Shown in pieces: positions 6,161 through 6,318 of a stretch of 6,318 nt of DNA; positions within the stretch are counted from its first letter, which is position 1, and every line of letters starts with the position of its first letter. The translations under genes were made by a program, and so were the position numbers. Below the pieces are notes generated by a model. That model was not told where the DNA came from and did no database searches. It was given only the letters and a program-made list of their open reading frames with translations. This stretch comes from an uncultured Lachnospiraceae bacterium (GTDB lineage Bacteria; Bacillota; Clostridia; Lachnospirales; Lachnospiraceae), in the NCBI GenBank assembly GCA_947177465.1, contig CAMWUP010000125.1, positions 1 to 6,318 on the forward strand, given 5' to 3'.

Positions 6161-6292
6161 GGTTTGCGGCGAGTGACGCCAAAGGCGGAGCATATTCCTA
6201 TACAGACGCGCTCCCGCTCGGATAAAAACGCAGCGGACACTAGGCTCAAAGATAGTTTTGGCTGCGTCTGTTGGATAGTTGGAATAGGTGAC
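6161..6292 (-). repeat. probable dispersed intergenic repeat with a spurious open frame
   Basis: A structured, GC-richer stretch just upstream of the luxS promoter region. On the - strand it is open for 44 codons between two stops (TAA at 6295-6293 and at 6160-6158). The frame reads ...TDAAKTIFEPSVRC, then VFIRAGARLYRN, then MLRLWRHSPQT. It has no start codon near its beginning and no ribosome binding site, so I do not call it a gene. I recall near-identical short 'hypothetical proteins' from many Lachnospiraceae genomes, which would fit a multicopy intergenic element translated by gene callers. That is memory, not a search result. The stretch also contains inverted repeats: GCGGAGC at 6185-6191 against GCTCCCGC at 6210-6217 (one bulge), and the hairpin at 6226-6269. 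The boundaries given are those of the open frame; the true repeat may extend past either end, including past the window edge. Confidence 0.45.
6224..6269 (-). terminator. terminator-like hairpin upstream of luxS
   Basis: On the - strand AGACGCAGC (6269-6261) can pair with GCTGCGTTT (6234-6226), nine pairs including one G-U. Inside, ACTA and TAGT can pair across a ten-base loop, and a run of five T (6228-6224) ends the structure. It could end a transcript entering from the right edge, shielding luxS from it. The long loop makes it a weaker terminator than the one near 3540, and it lies inside the suspected repeat, so it may be only a structural part of that element. Confidence 0.35.
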
Positions 6293-6318
6293 TTAGAAAA
6301 TATCCATTATTCAAGGGT

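Noticed and set aside
6026..6318. SAM riboswitch upstream of luxS
   Set aside because: SAM-related control would make sense, but the conserved SAM-I core is not seen on the - strand, and I recognise no other SAM or SAH riboswitch.
1..6318. CRISPR array, tRNA/rRNA genes or insertion-sequence transposase
   Set aside because: I see no regularly spaced repeats, tRNA-like cloverleaf or rRNA sequence, and no transposase motif in the genes present.

Overview
The window looks like chromosomal DNA of a low-to-moderate GC Firmicute. The best guess is a gut-type Lachnospiraceae (Clostridia). The reasons are strong AGGAGG-type ribosome binding sites, the diaminopimelate aminotransferase (DapL) route to lysine, a luxS/mtnN pair, GtrA and FIST/MCP signalling proteins, and an intergenic sequence that I recall, without being able to verify it, as a scattered repeat in that family. 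No species can be named from the sequence.

Layout: two convergent gene groups share one strong bidirectional terminator near 3523-3562. The left group (+ strand) holds four closely spaced genes: a stand-alone FIST sensor protein (30-1085), a soluble methyl-accepting-chemotaxis-type signalling protein (1098-2045), a D-2-hydroxyacid dehydrogenase (2059-3051) and a small four-helix GtrA-family membrane protein (3090-3518). The gaps are 12, 13 and 38 bases, so they are probably one transcript. Its promoter lies left of the window.

The right group (- strand, read from right to left) is luxS (6025-5546), mtnN/pfs (5479-4781) and dapL (4770-3574). MtnN cleaves S-adenosylhomocysteine (and methylthioadenosine). 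LuxS then splits the resulting S-ribosylhomocysteine into homocysteine and the AI-2 precursor DPD. Together they detoxify and recycle the by-product of SAM-dependent methylation. DapL makes LL-diaminopimelate for lysine and cell wall; its Shine-Dalgarno sequence abuts and overlaps the mtnN stop codon, so translation of the two is probably coupled.

The right end (6026-6318) has no convincing gene. It holds the luxS leader, a weak promoter candidate, and a structured stretch (about 6161-6292) with hairpins. That stretch has an open - strand frame without a start codon, which I judge to be a dispersed repeat rather than a gene.

The most interesting point is the FIST + soluble MCP pair. It looks like a chemoreceptor divided into a separate cytoplasmic sensor and a separate signalling rod, co-transcribed with a metabolic enzyme and a membrane protein. 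The individual families are known. What the system senses is not visible from the sequence.
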